Of a DNA stretch of 42,346 nt, positions 27,312 to 35,721 are shown in pieces. This DNA is from an uncultured Sulfolobales archaeon (GTDB lineage: Archaea > Thermoproteota > Thermoprotei_A > Sulfolobales > NBVN01). The notes below the pieces were generated by a model. The model worked only from the letters and a program-made list of their open reading frames with translations, was not told the origin of the DNA and did no database searches. The stretch spans positions 1-42,346 of the forward strand of contig CALKCU010000017.1 of assembly GCA_938083005.1 (NCBI GenBank), given 5' to 3'. The translations under genes and the position numbers were made by a program. Position 1 is the stretch's first letter, and every line of letters starts with the position of its first letter.

Positions 27312-29096
27312 CTACCCTGCCGACCGATCCCCGATGTAGTCTCTCACTAGCTTGGCGTAGTACGATACCACTCCCTTGAGGAACTCTTCCCGGACCTGGC
27401 CCAGAGGGGTCGGGGTCTCCAGGATCCTCCGCGGGATCCGTATCCCCTCGGGCTTAAACCCCTCCAAGAACTTGATCCCGTGCTTCTCCAGGTATACACG
27501 CCTCCCAAGCTCCGCGAGAGTCTGCTCGTCGGCCTCGTATCCTAGAGCCCTCAGGGCTTTCACCACAACCTCCTTGGTGTAGACGCCTCTCCCGAAGAGG
27601 CACAGCACCAAGGAGTTTAGCACCTGCCTCCAGGACTCCTCTTCTATGATCTGCTTGACAGCCTCCTCGGGACTTGGCACCGGGGCTCCCGAGGCTACCA
27701 GGCTCTGGTCGATCGCGTAGGCGCCGGCGTCCAGGTGAGAGTGCCTGAACCCTATAGCCAGGGACGCGTGATACAGCGGTCCTGTGTGGTAGCCAGCGGG
27801 CTCTACCCTGTCGTAGGCCAGCGCAAACTCGGCTCCGCCGTACCTGGCAGCCGCCTCTTCGACCCCGAGGGCCAGGGTTTTGTAGAACTCGTTCGGCTGC
27901 GACACTATATAGCCGACCGCTCTGATGTAGTTCCTCCAGTCGCCCCACCTGAGCTCGACGAGGGTCTCCTTCAGGCTCACGAGCCCTCGCTCTAAAGCCT
28001 CGGTAGCCCACGCTAGTACCACGCCCGCGGATATGGAGTCCAGTCCCTCGTCTTCGACAGCCTTGATCAGTTTGAGCAAACCGAACCTGTCGCTTATCCC
28101 CAGGTTGCTCCCGAGCGCGTATATGGGCTCGTGATCGTAGGGAACGAACTCGGTTTTGTAGAAGTACCTCTCGTCTTCGTACTCCTCCCTTATAGCAGCC
28201 AGGTGGATGCAGGCGACCGGGCACGCCAAGCAGGCTACTCTCCTGGCAAGGTTCTCCTCCGCTAGCTTCTCGCCGCTGATCTCTCTGGCGCCCTCGAACC
28301 TCCCGCTGATGAAGTTTCTCGTGGGTAGGGCCCCCAGCTTATCGAGCGGCAGCACGTTCGCAGCTGTGCCCAGGTCGTGGTATTTCTTAGTCAAGGGCCC
28401 CCTGGCCAGTTCGTATACCTCCTTGTAGACCTCTCTGTAGGCTCTAACGTTCGGCAGTTTGAACCCGCTCTTGCCGATCACGACGAGGGCCTTAAGCTTC
28501 TTCGAGCCGAACACGGCCCCGAGTCCCATCCTCCCGAAGTGTCTGTAGGTCTCAACGGTTAGGTTGGAGTACCTGACGAGCCTCTCTCCCGCTCTCCCTA
28601 TTCTCATTATCGTCCTGTAGCCAGCTCCCGGGAGGGCTTCACGCAGGACTCTACCCACGGTCTCGGAGCTTCTCATCCCCCACAGAGCGCCGGCGTCCCT
28701 GAACCTCACTTTTTCACCGTCGACCACTATGTAAATAGGGATGTCGCTCGCGCCCTTGATCACTATGGCTCCGTATCCCGCGAACCTGATGGTGGCCGCA
28801 GCCCTGCCACCGCCGTGAGCCTCGGCGATGAACCCGCTGAGAGGGGACTTGAACACTGCCACGACCTTGGAGGCCATGGGGAAGACCCCGGTGAGGGGCC
28901 CGATCGCGAAGATCACCGCGTTCTCGTGCCCCAGGGGGTCCGCGCCTCTCGGTACCTCCTCTTTGTACAGCTGGACCGCGACACCCACGCCTCCGAGCCA
29001 CTTGCCGAAGAGGTCCTCCCTCTCCTCGACCCAGGACACCTTCCTGCCCAGGTCTACGTATAGGACCTTGGAGAGGCTCTTCACCCAGTCGACCAT
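27312..29096 (-). CDS. Aldehyde ferredoxin oxidoreductase family (tungsten/molybdopterin)
   Basis: KVLYVDLGRKVSW, AVIFAIGPLTGVFPMASKVVAVFKSPLSGFIAEAHGGGRAAATIRFAGYGAIVIKG, RRVACLACPVACIHL. Confidence 0.93.
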   Translation of the reverse strand: MVDWVKSLSKVLYVDLGRKVSWVEEREDLFGKWLGGVGVAVQLYKEEVPRGADPLGHENAVIFAIGPLTGVFPMASKVVAVFKSPLSGFIAEAHGGGRAAATIRFAGYGAIVIKGASDIPIYIVVDGEKVRFRDAGALWGMRSSETVGRVLREALPGAGYRTIMRIGRAGERLVRYSNLTVETYRHFGRMGLGAVFGSKKLKALVVIGKSGFKLPNVRAYREVYKEVYELARGPLTKKYHDLGTAANVLPLDKLGALPTRNFISGRFEGAREISGEKLAEENLARRVACLACPVACIHLAAIREEYEDERYFYKTEFVPYDHEPIYALGSNLGISDRFGLLKLIKAVEDEGLDSISAGVVLAWATEALERGLVSLKETLVELRWGDWRNYIRAVGYIVSQPNEFYKTLALGVEEAAARYGGAEFALAYDRVEPAGYHTGPLYHASLAIGFRHSHLDAGAYAIDQSLVASGAPVPSPEEAVKQIIEEESWRQVLNSLVLCLFGRGVYTKEVVVKALRALGYEADEQTLAELGRRVYLEKHGIKFLEGFKPEGIRIPRRILETPTPLGQVREEFLKGVVSYYAKLVRDYIGDRSAG

Positions 29097-29097
29097 G

Positions 29098-29499
29098 TCA
29101 CCCCACCTCCTCTAGGGAGATGACTCTGTGGGGGCAGAACGCTACGCAGTATCCGCAGTGAGTGCATATCACCGGCTTCATGGTCTCGGAGTCCCACATC
29201 ACCGCTCCTATGTCGCAGGCGGTAACGCAGAACCCGCAGCCGATGCACTTGCTGGGATTAAGTACGACGCCACCGCCCTTCCTCAGAACGAGAGCGTCGA
29301 CGGGACACGCCCTAGCGCACGGAGGGTCCCTACACGCCCTGCACACTACCACCACGAAACCCCTCTCGATCCCGCCGGCGGATCTGACGTGTATGGCAGA
29401 CTTGCTGACACCGACGTAACCGTACCTGTTAGTACACGCGTATACGCACAAGTCGCAACCGACGCACCTGTTCGAGTCGACCACCACGAGCCTCTTCAT
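29098..29499 (-). CDS. Polyferredoxin-like 4Fe-4S protein (AOR partner)
   Basis: CVGCDLCVYAC, CRACRDPPCARACP, CIGCGFCVTAC, CTHCGYCVAFCP; start MKRLVVV preferred. Confidence 0.88.
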   Translation of the reverse strand: MKRLVVVDSNRCVGCDLCVYACTNRYGYVGVSKSAIHVRSAGGIERGFVVVVCRACRDPPCARACPVDALVLRKGGGVVLNPSKCIGCGFCVTACDIGAVMWDSETMKPVICTHCGYCVAFCPHRVISLEEVG

Positions 29500-29618
29500 C
29501 GCTTGCTCCCAAATCCTTTCGCACGCCAAAAAATTATCCCTCCTGCCCGACCCCCGCCTCAGCTTGCGAGAGCAGGTATGAGAGAGCTAATTTCCGCAGA
29601 GCGTCCAGCTGTTTGGAT

Positions 29619-30251
29619 ATGAGCTCCGGACGCGCCTCCCTGGAGAGGTTGCTGAGGTTCGGGCACCACGAAGCTATAGCTGTTACCGTCGGAGAAAACG
29701 GGAGACCGCACGCGGCAGCTATGGGGGTCAGGCTGATGGGGGGTGACATAGTTATACGCCCCCACCTAAACACGAGGACTCTCAGGAACATCCGGGCGGG
29801 CTCCGCGGTCTCCCTGGCCTTTACTCACAACGCGCTGATCTTCTGCGACGTGGTCCTAAGGCCTTCGAGACTGAAGTTCAGGCTCGGGAGGAGCGGAACA
29901 GTCTACGTGTTGGATGCGGACGTAGATCTCTATGTAGAGGCCGTGCCGAAAAGCATAGAGCTGGGCGATAGAGCGGCGTCCGTCCTCCTGCGGGTCGTCG
30001 ACGTGTATGGGGGGAGCCCGGACTACTTCCCCTACAGCAGGGCCAACTCTATGCTCATAGAGGCCCTGGTATACTTCACCAAGCTGCGAGCGCTCGGCTC
30101 CGCTGCTAGCCCGCCTGACAGTGAAGCCAGGGACTGGCTGCGCGCTCTGGAGTACAGCCTCTCGATAGTCGAGAGGCTTGGATCTGAGGAGCTCGTCGAG
30201 TGCGCGAAGGATATCCGCGGAAAGCTGGGAGAGGTGTGCGTTCCCAGATGA
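29619..30251 (+). CDS. DUF447 family protein
   Basis: RFGHHEAIAVTVGENGRPHAAAMGVRLMGGDIVIRPHLNTRTLRNI...; adjacent to MptE and RFAP synthase. Confidence 0.7.
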   Translation: MSSGRASLERLLRFGHHEAIAVTVGENGRPHAAAMGVRLMGGDIVIRPHLNTRTLRNIRAGSAVSLAFTHNALIFCDVVLRPSRLKFRLGRSGTVYVLDADVDLYVEAVPKSIELGDRAASVLLRVVDVYGGSPDYFPYSRANSMLIEALVYFTKLRALGSAASPPDSEARDWLRALEYSLSIVERLGSEELVECAKDIRGKLGEVCVPR

Positions 30252-30958
30252 GCCTCGAGGATCCTCTCTATTGGGAGGTACTGTACGACCGCATACTGAC
30301 CAGCCTAGGGCTCGAGCGGGACAGGGACTACCACTCCTGCCGCCTCCTTGACCTATTCCTCTCTACGAGAATAGACGTCGTGTTTGAGGCCCGGAGGCTC
30401 CTCTCGGATCTCATCGGGGGTAGGAGAGTCGTGGTGATCGGCGACTCCCCGGGTTTAGAGTGCCCCAGGTTCGGCGACGCTGTCTTAATAGCGGCTGACG
30501 CGTCCTACGAGAGGTGTCTGGAGGAGGGAGTGGTCCCGGACGTGGTCGCGACGGACCTAGATGGGGTCTCGGAGGGCTCTCTGAGGACCGGGAACTCTCT
30601 ATTCGTCGTCCACGCGCACGGCGATAACGTCGAGCTGTTAGTAAGGCTTCTGCCGACGATTCGGGGACCCTTCATCGGGACGGCACAGTACAAGTGCTCT
30701 TCCAGGGTCGAGCTACCGGGGGGCTTTACGGACGGTGATAGGGCCGTCTTCCTGGCGTTCCGCTACGGGGCCGAGAGGGTCTACTTGCACGGCTTCGACT
30801 TCAGCTCCGTCAGCAGGCTCGTGAAGCCCTCGGGGATCAGGGTCAACGCCAGCGCTAAGCTAGCCAAGCTAGCCTGGGCGAGGCTTTTACTACTGCTGCT
30901 CAGAGACTCTGGGTACAGGGTTGAGTGTCTCGAGGGTGGCTGTAAGGGCTGGATATAG
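30248..30958 (+). CDS. mptE: 6-hydroxymethylpterin diphosphokinase MptE-like (DUF115)
   Basis: VVVIGDSPGLE, IAADASYERCLEEGVVPDVVATDLDG, VVHAHGDN, GTAQ, GGFTDGDRAVFLAFRYGAERVYLHGFDFS. Confidence 0.88.
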   Translation: MSLEDPLYWEVLYDRILTSLGLERDRDYHSCRLLDLFLSTRIDVVFEARRLLSDLIGGRRVVVIGDSPGLECPRFGDAVLIAADASYERCLEEGVVPDVVATDLDGVSEGSLRTGNSLFVVHAHGDNVELLVRLLPTIRGPFIGTAQYKCSSRVELPGGFTDGDRAVFLAFRYGAERVYLHGFDFSSVSRLVKPSGIRVNASAKLAKLAWARLLLLLLRDSGYRVECLEGGCKGWI

Positions 30959-31886
30959 GCTCCACCTGGGCTTCTACAGGTACCTAGACGACGGCCTAGC
31001 CTACGGGTCCGTGGGCGTTGCTCTGGAGGAGCCGAGCTTCGAGCTGCGCCTCTCGACTCCCGGCGCGGGTAGAGGGCTAGACGTTAGAGCGCCGACGAAG
31101 GAAGCCAGGGAGGCTGTAGCGAGGGTGGCCGAGAGCCTGGGACTCGCGGGTGCGACCTTAGAGGTCAACGGGTACGTGAGGCACCACGCGGGTCTCGGAT
31201 CTATCACGAGGATCTACCTAGCTACGGCGATAGCGGCATCCGTGCAGCTCAGGGCGGTGAACGTGAACTTGGAGGAGTTGCTGATAAAGCTGGGCAGGTG
31301 CAAGTACAGCTGCGTCGGGTACTACACCCTGGTTTACGGCGGACTAGCCGTAGACACCGGTGTGAAGCTCCCCAGGAGCGGTGTGCCGAAACCCCTGATG
31401 CTCCTCAAGTTCCCCCAGCACTGGTACGTGGTGCTAGCGGTACCCGAGGGCAGGGGCTTGGGGGAGAGCGAGGAGGAGAAGTACATGGAGAACCCGGTCC
31501 AGGTGAGCGAGCAGAGGGAGCTATACAGGGCTCTAGTAGAGTTGACGACCGGGGTCAGGCTGGAGAGGATAGACCTGTTCGTGCGCGGTGTCGAGACTAT
31601 ACAGGCGGTCGCCGGCAAGTACTTCTCGCAAGCGCAGGGAGGGTTCTTCAGTAGCCCCCACGGGGACCTGATCGCCGGGGTCATGAGGGAGAGCGGCTTG
31701 AGGGGTATAGGGCAGAGCAGCTGGGGGCCAGCGGTCTACGGATTTACCGACAGCTACAACACGGCCGAGACCGCTCGAAGGGCCGCGCTGAGAGCTCTGG
31801 AGAGAATGGGGGTGAGGTGCGACGCCTGGGTCACCAGGGTCTCCGACCTCGGCTACACCGTCCAGACCGCGAGTTCTAGACTTTGA
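30921..31886 (+). CDS. Beta-ribofuranosylaminobenzene 5'-phosphate synthase family (GHMP superfamily)
   Basis: RLHLGFYRYLDDGLAYGSVGVAL, VRHHAGLGSITRIYLATAIA, QSSWGPAVYGF. Confidence 0.85.
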   Translation: MSVSRVAVRAGYRLHLGFYRYLDDGLAYGSVGVALEEPSFELRLSTPGAGRGLDVRAPTKEAREAVARVAESLGLAGATLEVNGYVRHHAGLGSITRIYLATAIAASVQLRAVNVNLEELLIKLGRCKYSCVGYYTLVYGGLAVDTGVKLPRSGVPKPLMLLKFPQHWYVVLAVPEGRGLGESEEEKYMENPVQVSEQRELYRALVELTTGVRLERIDLFVRGVETIQAVAGKYFSQAQGGFFSSPHGDLIAGVMRESGLRGIGQSSWGPAVYGFTDSYNTAETARRAALRALERMGVRCDAWVTRVSDLGYTVQTASSRL

Positions 31887-32877
31887 TCAGAGAGATAGCC
31901 CAGTAGAGGACCAGGGACACCGAGCTGACCGCCGCCTGGAGGGCCACGTACCTCTTAACTAGCTCGGCCTCGGTCAGCCCCCTCTCGAGTACGAATAGCC
32001 TAACGAGCGTTATGGGAGCCCCGGGATCGCAGCTGGCGGTTATGACGCCCCCGCTCTTCACTACCGTGGGCCTCGCGACGGCCTCCTTACTCTTGAGGCC
32101 CGCGGTGAACAGGACGAGGTAGCCGTTGAGTATTTGCGGCGCTAGGAGCATCATGGCCAGGAACTCCCTCCTAGACGTCAGGATCAGGGAGGCCGCGAGG
32201 CTCCCGACTAGGTGGGAGCCGGAGTTGCCGTTCAGCATTCTCGCCGGGTACATGTTCATAGGCAGGTAGCCCAGCACTACCGACAGGTATATGGCGGCTA
32301 GGACTTCGAAGCCCTCGAGGGGGCTAGGGCCCGGCATGAGTGTGGAGATGGATAGTGAGGCGGTGAACACTAGGAACGCGGAGACTATCAGCCCGTTGTG
32401 CGTATCGCTCATGTTGAACGCGTTGGCCGCGACGTCGTAGGCTGCCACGGCCATCAGCGGGTAGACTATCGTTAACCGAAGGTGTCCCACTCCTGGTACG
32501 TAGGGGTGGGGGTCGTAGAGGTGCAGGAGCACGGGAAGTAGGGCCGGTAAGCAGAAGAGAAGTAGCTTGGACCCCACACTCAGGCGCCGGAGGTCGTCGA
32601 TCAGACCTATGAACCCGGTCAGGATAGCCGAGAGCACGTAGACGAAGGCCAGCTCGTTTAGCCTCCCAGCCGCACTCCAATAGAGCAAGCTCGCAGCCAG
32701 GGATAGCATGAGAGCTACGCCTCCGGACCGAGCGACGAAGGTCCTCCCGGGTTTGTGCGCGTCGACGTCCACGAACCCAACCCTCATCTGCAATCGGTAG
32801 ACGGCTACGGATACCAGGTAGCTGGTCAGAGCGGTTAACGCGACCAGACCTAACAGCTCCAGCTCCGGCATCCGCAT
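31876..32877 (-). CDS. Glycosyltransferase family 4 (UDP-HexNAc:polyprenyl-P HexNAc-1-P transferase, GPT/AglH-like)
   Basis: DVDAHKPGRTFVARSGGVALMLSL, GLIDDLRRLSVGSKLLL, AFNMSDTHNGL, NMYPARMLNGNSGSHLVGS. Confidence 0.85.
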   Translation of the reverse strand: MRMPELELLGLVALTALTSYLVSVAVYRLQMRVGFVDVDAHKPGRTFVARSGGVALMLSLAASLLYWSAAGRLNELAFVYVLSAILTGFIGLIDDLRRLSVGSKLLLFCLPALLPVLLHLYDPHPYVPGVGHLRLTIVYPLMAVAAYDVAANAFNMSDTHNGLIVSAFLVFTASLSISTLMPGPSPLEGFEVLAAIYLSVVLGYLPMNMYPARMLNGNSGSHLVGSLAASLILTSRREFLAMMLLAPQILNGYLVLFTAGLKSKEAVARPTVVKSGGVITASCDPGAPITLVRLFVLERGLTEAELVKRYVALQAAVSSVSLVLYWAISLIKV

Positions 32878-32993
32878 CTAGCACTACGTTTACCCCCCAC
32901 TTATAAGCATGGAGGAGAGCACGGTGAGTGGTTCGTGATCCTCGGTCTACCTAACCCCGGGCGACGGGGTGATCTCTACGGTGGTCTCGAGCA

Positions 32994-33144
32994 GCGGGAG
33001 CCCGCGCTCGGGGCTGCCCGAGCGGAAGCCCCGCACGCGATAGTCCCGCGAGGCGAAGGCCTCCCCAGATCGCTCGCGCTTCTCCGCCGTCTAATAAGAC
33101 CTCTTCACTGTCGAGATGGAGCGCTGGGGCGCGGGAGCCCGCGC
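32994..33144. repeat. Two copies of hairpin-forming GCGGGAGCCCGCGC (32994-33007, 33131-33144) in a structured intergenic region
   Basis: Identical 14-mers, each able to form GCGGG-AG-CCCGC; second extends to GCGCGGG-AG-CCCGCGC. Confidence 0.6.
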
Positions 33145-33201
33145 ACTAGTCGGACAGTCCAAACGGAGGGACGTGGACGCGGCGGGGCTCAGGTCCCGGG
33201 G

Positions 33202-33798
33202 TTACCGCAGCTTCTCCTCCAGCTTTCTCAGGATGTGGAGAACTAGACCCCTCCTGAAGGAGTTCTCGACCGCCTCCACCGCCTCGAGAGCCTCTCCGAG
33301 ACTCCTCCCAGTCCCAACGATACCGTGGTTCTTGAGGACCACGGCCTTGCAACCGCTCGAGACGGCTCTACTCACGGCCTCGGCGAGCTCCCTAGACCCC
33401 GGAGGTAGCTCGTCCACGTAGCACACCTTGACTCCGTACGCCCTCAGCTCCAGGTCCTCCGCGGGCTCTAGGATGCCAGCCAGCACCGGCGAGAGCAGTC
33501 CGTGAGCGTGGACCACGGACCCGCAGTCCGGGCAGGCGGAGTACACGCCAAGGTGCATCTCGACCTCGATCGACGGTCTCGGCCCGCTCACGTGCTCCCC
33601 ACTCATGGTCACTATCGATATGTCCTCAGGTTTAAGCAGGAACTTCACCCTACCGGATGGGGTTATAGCTACCCTGCTCTCGTCCAGCTTTATGCTCGCG
33701 TTACCGCTAAGGGCCGATATGAAGCCCTTAACGTAAAGGTATCTCATGACGCGGCAGAGCTCCTCAAGGGGACCGCTCGGGGGCATTGCCCGGAACAC
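33202..33798 (-). CDS. Class II aldolase (L-fuculose-phosphate aldolase-like)
   Basis: GFISALSGNASIKL, VAITPSG, GPRPSIEVEMHLGVY, VVHAHG, AVVLKNHGIVGTGRSLGEALE. Confidence 0.88.
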   Translation of the reverse strand: MFRAMPPSGPLEELCRVMRYLYVKGFISALSGNASIKLDESRVAITPSGRVKFLLKPEDISIVTMSGEHVSGPRPSIEVEMHLGVYSACPDCGSVVHAHGLLSPVLAGILEPAEDLELRAYGVKVCYVDELPPGSRELAEAVSRAVSSGCKAVVLKNHGIVGTGRSLGEALEAVEAVENSFRRGLVLHILRKLEEKLR

Positions 33799-33833
33799 CG
33801 GGCTCTAGTCGACCGGCGAAAATAAAGGGGGCT

Positions 33834-34562
33834 TTAGACCACGCGGGGGGTCCAGCCCTCTCTTAGGATTCTCTCAGACTCTTCAACTATCTCCACCCCA
33901 TGGCTCGTCCCGATGACGTGAGCCCCGAGGTATAGCATTAGAGCGGCGTCCAGGGCCGTTCTTATCCCTCCCGACGCTTTGATCTTGCACCTCCCCCTGA
34001 GAGCGGACCTTATAATCATCACATCGGACGGGAGGACCCCCCTGGGCCCGAACCCCGTGTTCGTCTTCACGAAGTCCGCACCGGAGTCCTCGACCATCCT
34101 AGAGGCCGCCTCGATCTCGTCCCTCTTGAGCACGGACGTCTCGATGATTATCTTTACCGTCATCCCATACTCCCGAGCTCTCCCCACGATCGTGGAGATC
34201 TCGCGCGCCAGCTCCTCCCACTTGTTGCTCTTGGCCGATACGGTGTTCATGACGACGTCGACCTCCCGAGCACCACCGCGAGCGGCGAGATCTATCTCAT
34301 GGAGCTTCACTCCCAGCGGAACGTAGCCGTTCGGGAACCCCGCGACTGTTCCCACGGCGTGCCTAGTAATCGGCACCACCACGGGAAGCATGACCTGGGG
34401 GACCACTATCGCTCTAAACCTGTACCTCTCCGAGGACTCCACAAAAGCCACGTAATCTCTCTCAGACGCGTCCATCCTCAGCATCGTCTGGTCTATCGAT
34501 TCCTCGAGAACCCTTATGTAGTCGAGCAGGTACCGCGGGACCGGGCTAGTCAATCCAGTCAC
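33834..34562 (-). CDS. deoC: Deoxyribose-phosphate aldolase
   Basis: IDQTML, TVAGFPNGY, GAREVDVVMN, VKIIIETS, ADFVKTNTGFGPRG, KIKASGGIRT, GTSHGVEI. Confidence 0.93.
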   Translation of the reverse strand: MTGLTSPVPRYLLDYIRVLEESIDQTMLRMDASERDYVAFVESSERYRFRAIVVPQVMLPVVVPITRHAVGTVAGFPNGYVPLGVKLHEIDLAARGGAREVDVVMNTVSAKSNKWEELAREISTIVGRAREYGMTVKIIIETSVLKRDEIEAASRMVEDSGADFVKTNTGFGPRGVLPSDVMIIRSALRGRCKIKASGGIRTALDAALMLYLGAHVIGTSHGVEIVEESERILREGWTPRVV

Positions 34563-35721
34563 CGACCTCTATCTTCTCCGGGATGTACCTGTCCGCCAGG
34601 AACTTAAGGCCCTTGCCCACCAGGGCTTCTATCTCCAGCTTGACCCTCCTAGCCAGGAACTCGTCGAGCTCGAGCTGCCACCTCTCCGACCTGAACCACG
34701 GGTATTCCTTGAGCTCCTTGGCCCTCTTTACGTCGCGCTCCTTGGCCCTTATTATGAAGCTCCTCCTCTCCTCTTCGGAGAGGTACGGTTTCTTCCCGAG
34801 CTTCCTGCTCCCGAATATGTCGGTCATCATCACTCCGAGGAACCTCGCGTTGGGGGTCGCCAACCTCTCGCTCTCGTAGGACAGGGTTATGGATCCGGTC
34901 TTGAAGACGCTGTATATGTAATAGCCGTAGGGGTCCGAGTCTGAGATCACGTAGACCGGCAGTCCGAGCTCCTCGTTAAGCCTCCTGACGAACCTCCTCG
35001 TGGCCCTATCGGGCTGCCCCGCGCTCGTGACTAGTATAGCGCGGTACCTCCTCCAGAACCCTATCCTGTGGAGCTGCTGAAAGACAGCGTCCTTCTCTAC
35101 TATTAGAACGAGGTCCGCGTCGACCTCTACGAACTCTATGAGGTCGGGCGTTGGCTCTATAGCGTAGGCACCGTGCCCCATCTTGCTCAGGTCTATGAGG
35201 TCGTCTCCGGATCTTATCCTAAGGTCCCCGACGACCTTGCCCTTCTCCTTGCTAAGAATGAGCATATCCTCCCGCAGCACGTTGGTGAAGACCTCTATGT
35301 CTCTCAACACGGAGTCCGACTCCGCCTGCTCATCCCAGGTGTTCTCTTCTCCCACGGCCTTGGACGGAAGCCTCCTGTACCTTATCGTGTGTTTGCCTCT
35401 GTAGAAGAGGTCCCTTATGGTCGGGTACTCCCCCTGAGATAGAGCCTCGTGCACTATACTCGCCATGAGCATCGTCTGCATGAACTTCCTGGACTCGCGC
35501 GAGTCCAGGAAAGACCTCTCGAGAGTGGCGTCCCCCAGGAGGAGCAGCTTACGCTCCGGGTCGTAGATGGTGTTGCTGAGGGTTCTCCTCTTTATCATTA
35601 GCTTGGGCTCCCTCCCTTCCATCACGTCCTTGAGGATGTCGCAGAACCTCTCGTAGAGGACCTTCAGGGCCCTCTCGCGCGCTCTCAAGTCCGCTCTGGT
35701 CGAGTAGCTACCGGTGCTCAT
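34546..35721 (-). CDS. top6A: DNA topoisomerase VI subunit A
   Basis: Active-site region PTIRDLFYRGKHTI (catalytic Y retained, first Y of YY is F); Toprim VYVISDSDPYGYYIYSVFKTGS. Confidence 0.95.
   Translation of the reverse strand: MSTGSYSTRADLRARERALKVLYERFCDILKDVMEGREPKLMIKRRTLSNTIYDPERKLLLLGDATLERSFLDSRESRKFMQTMLMASIVHEALSQGEYPTIRDLFYRGKHTIRYRRLPSKAVGEENTWDEQAESDSVLRDIEVFTNVLREDMLILSKEKGKVVGDLRIRSGDDLIDLSKMGHGAYAIEPTPDLIEFVEVDADLVLIVEKDAVFQQLHRIGFWRRYRAILVTSAGQPDRATRRFVRRLNEELGLPVYVISDSDPYGYYIYSVFKTGSITLSYESERLATPNARFLGVMMTDIFGSRKLGKKPYLSEEERRSFIIRAKERDVKRAKELKEYPWFRSERWQLELDEFLARRVKLEIEALVGKGLKFLADRYIPEKIEVGDWID

Noticed and set aside
27454-28224. 256-aa minus-strand ORF
   Set aside because: Out-of-frame overlap within the AOR gene; Arg/Gly/Pro-rich without recognisable domains.
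32324-32884. 186-aa minus-strand ORF
   Set aside because: Alternate frame of the GPT gene, which has clear family motifs.
34820-34840. GTGATGATGA on the minus strand resembling a C box
   Set aside because: Within the top6A coding sequence, no properly spaced CTGA boxes.
35400-35460. Topo VI A active site IRDLFY instead of the common YY
   Set aside because: The catalytic second Tyr is retained; Phe at the first position is likely tolerated variation, so inactivation is not indicated.
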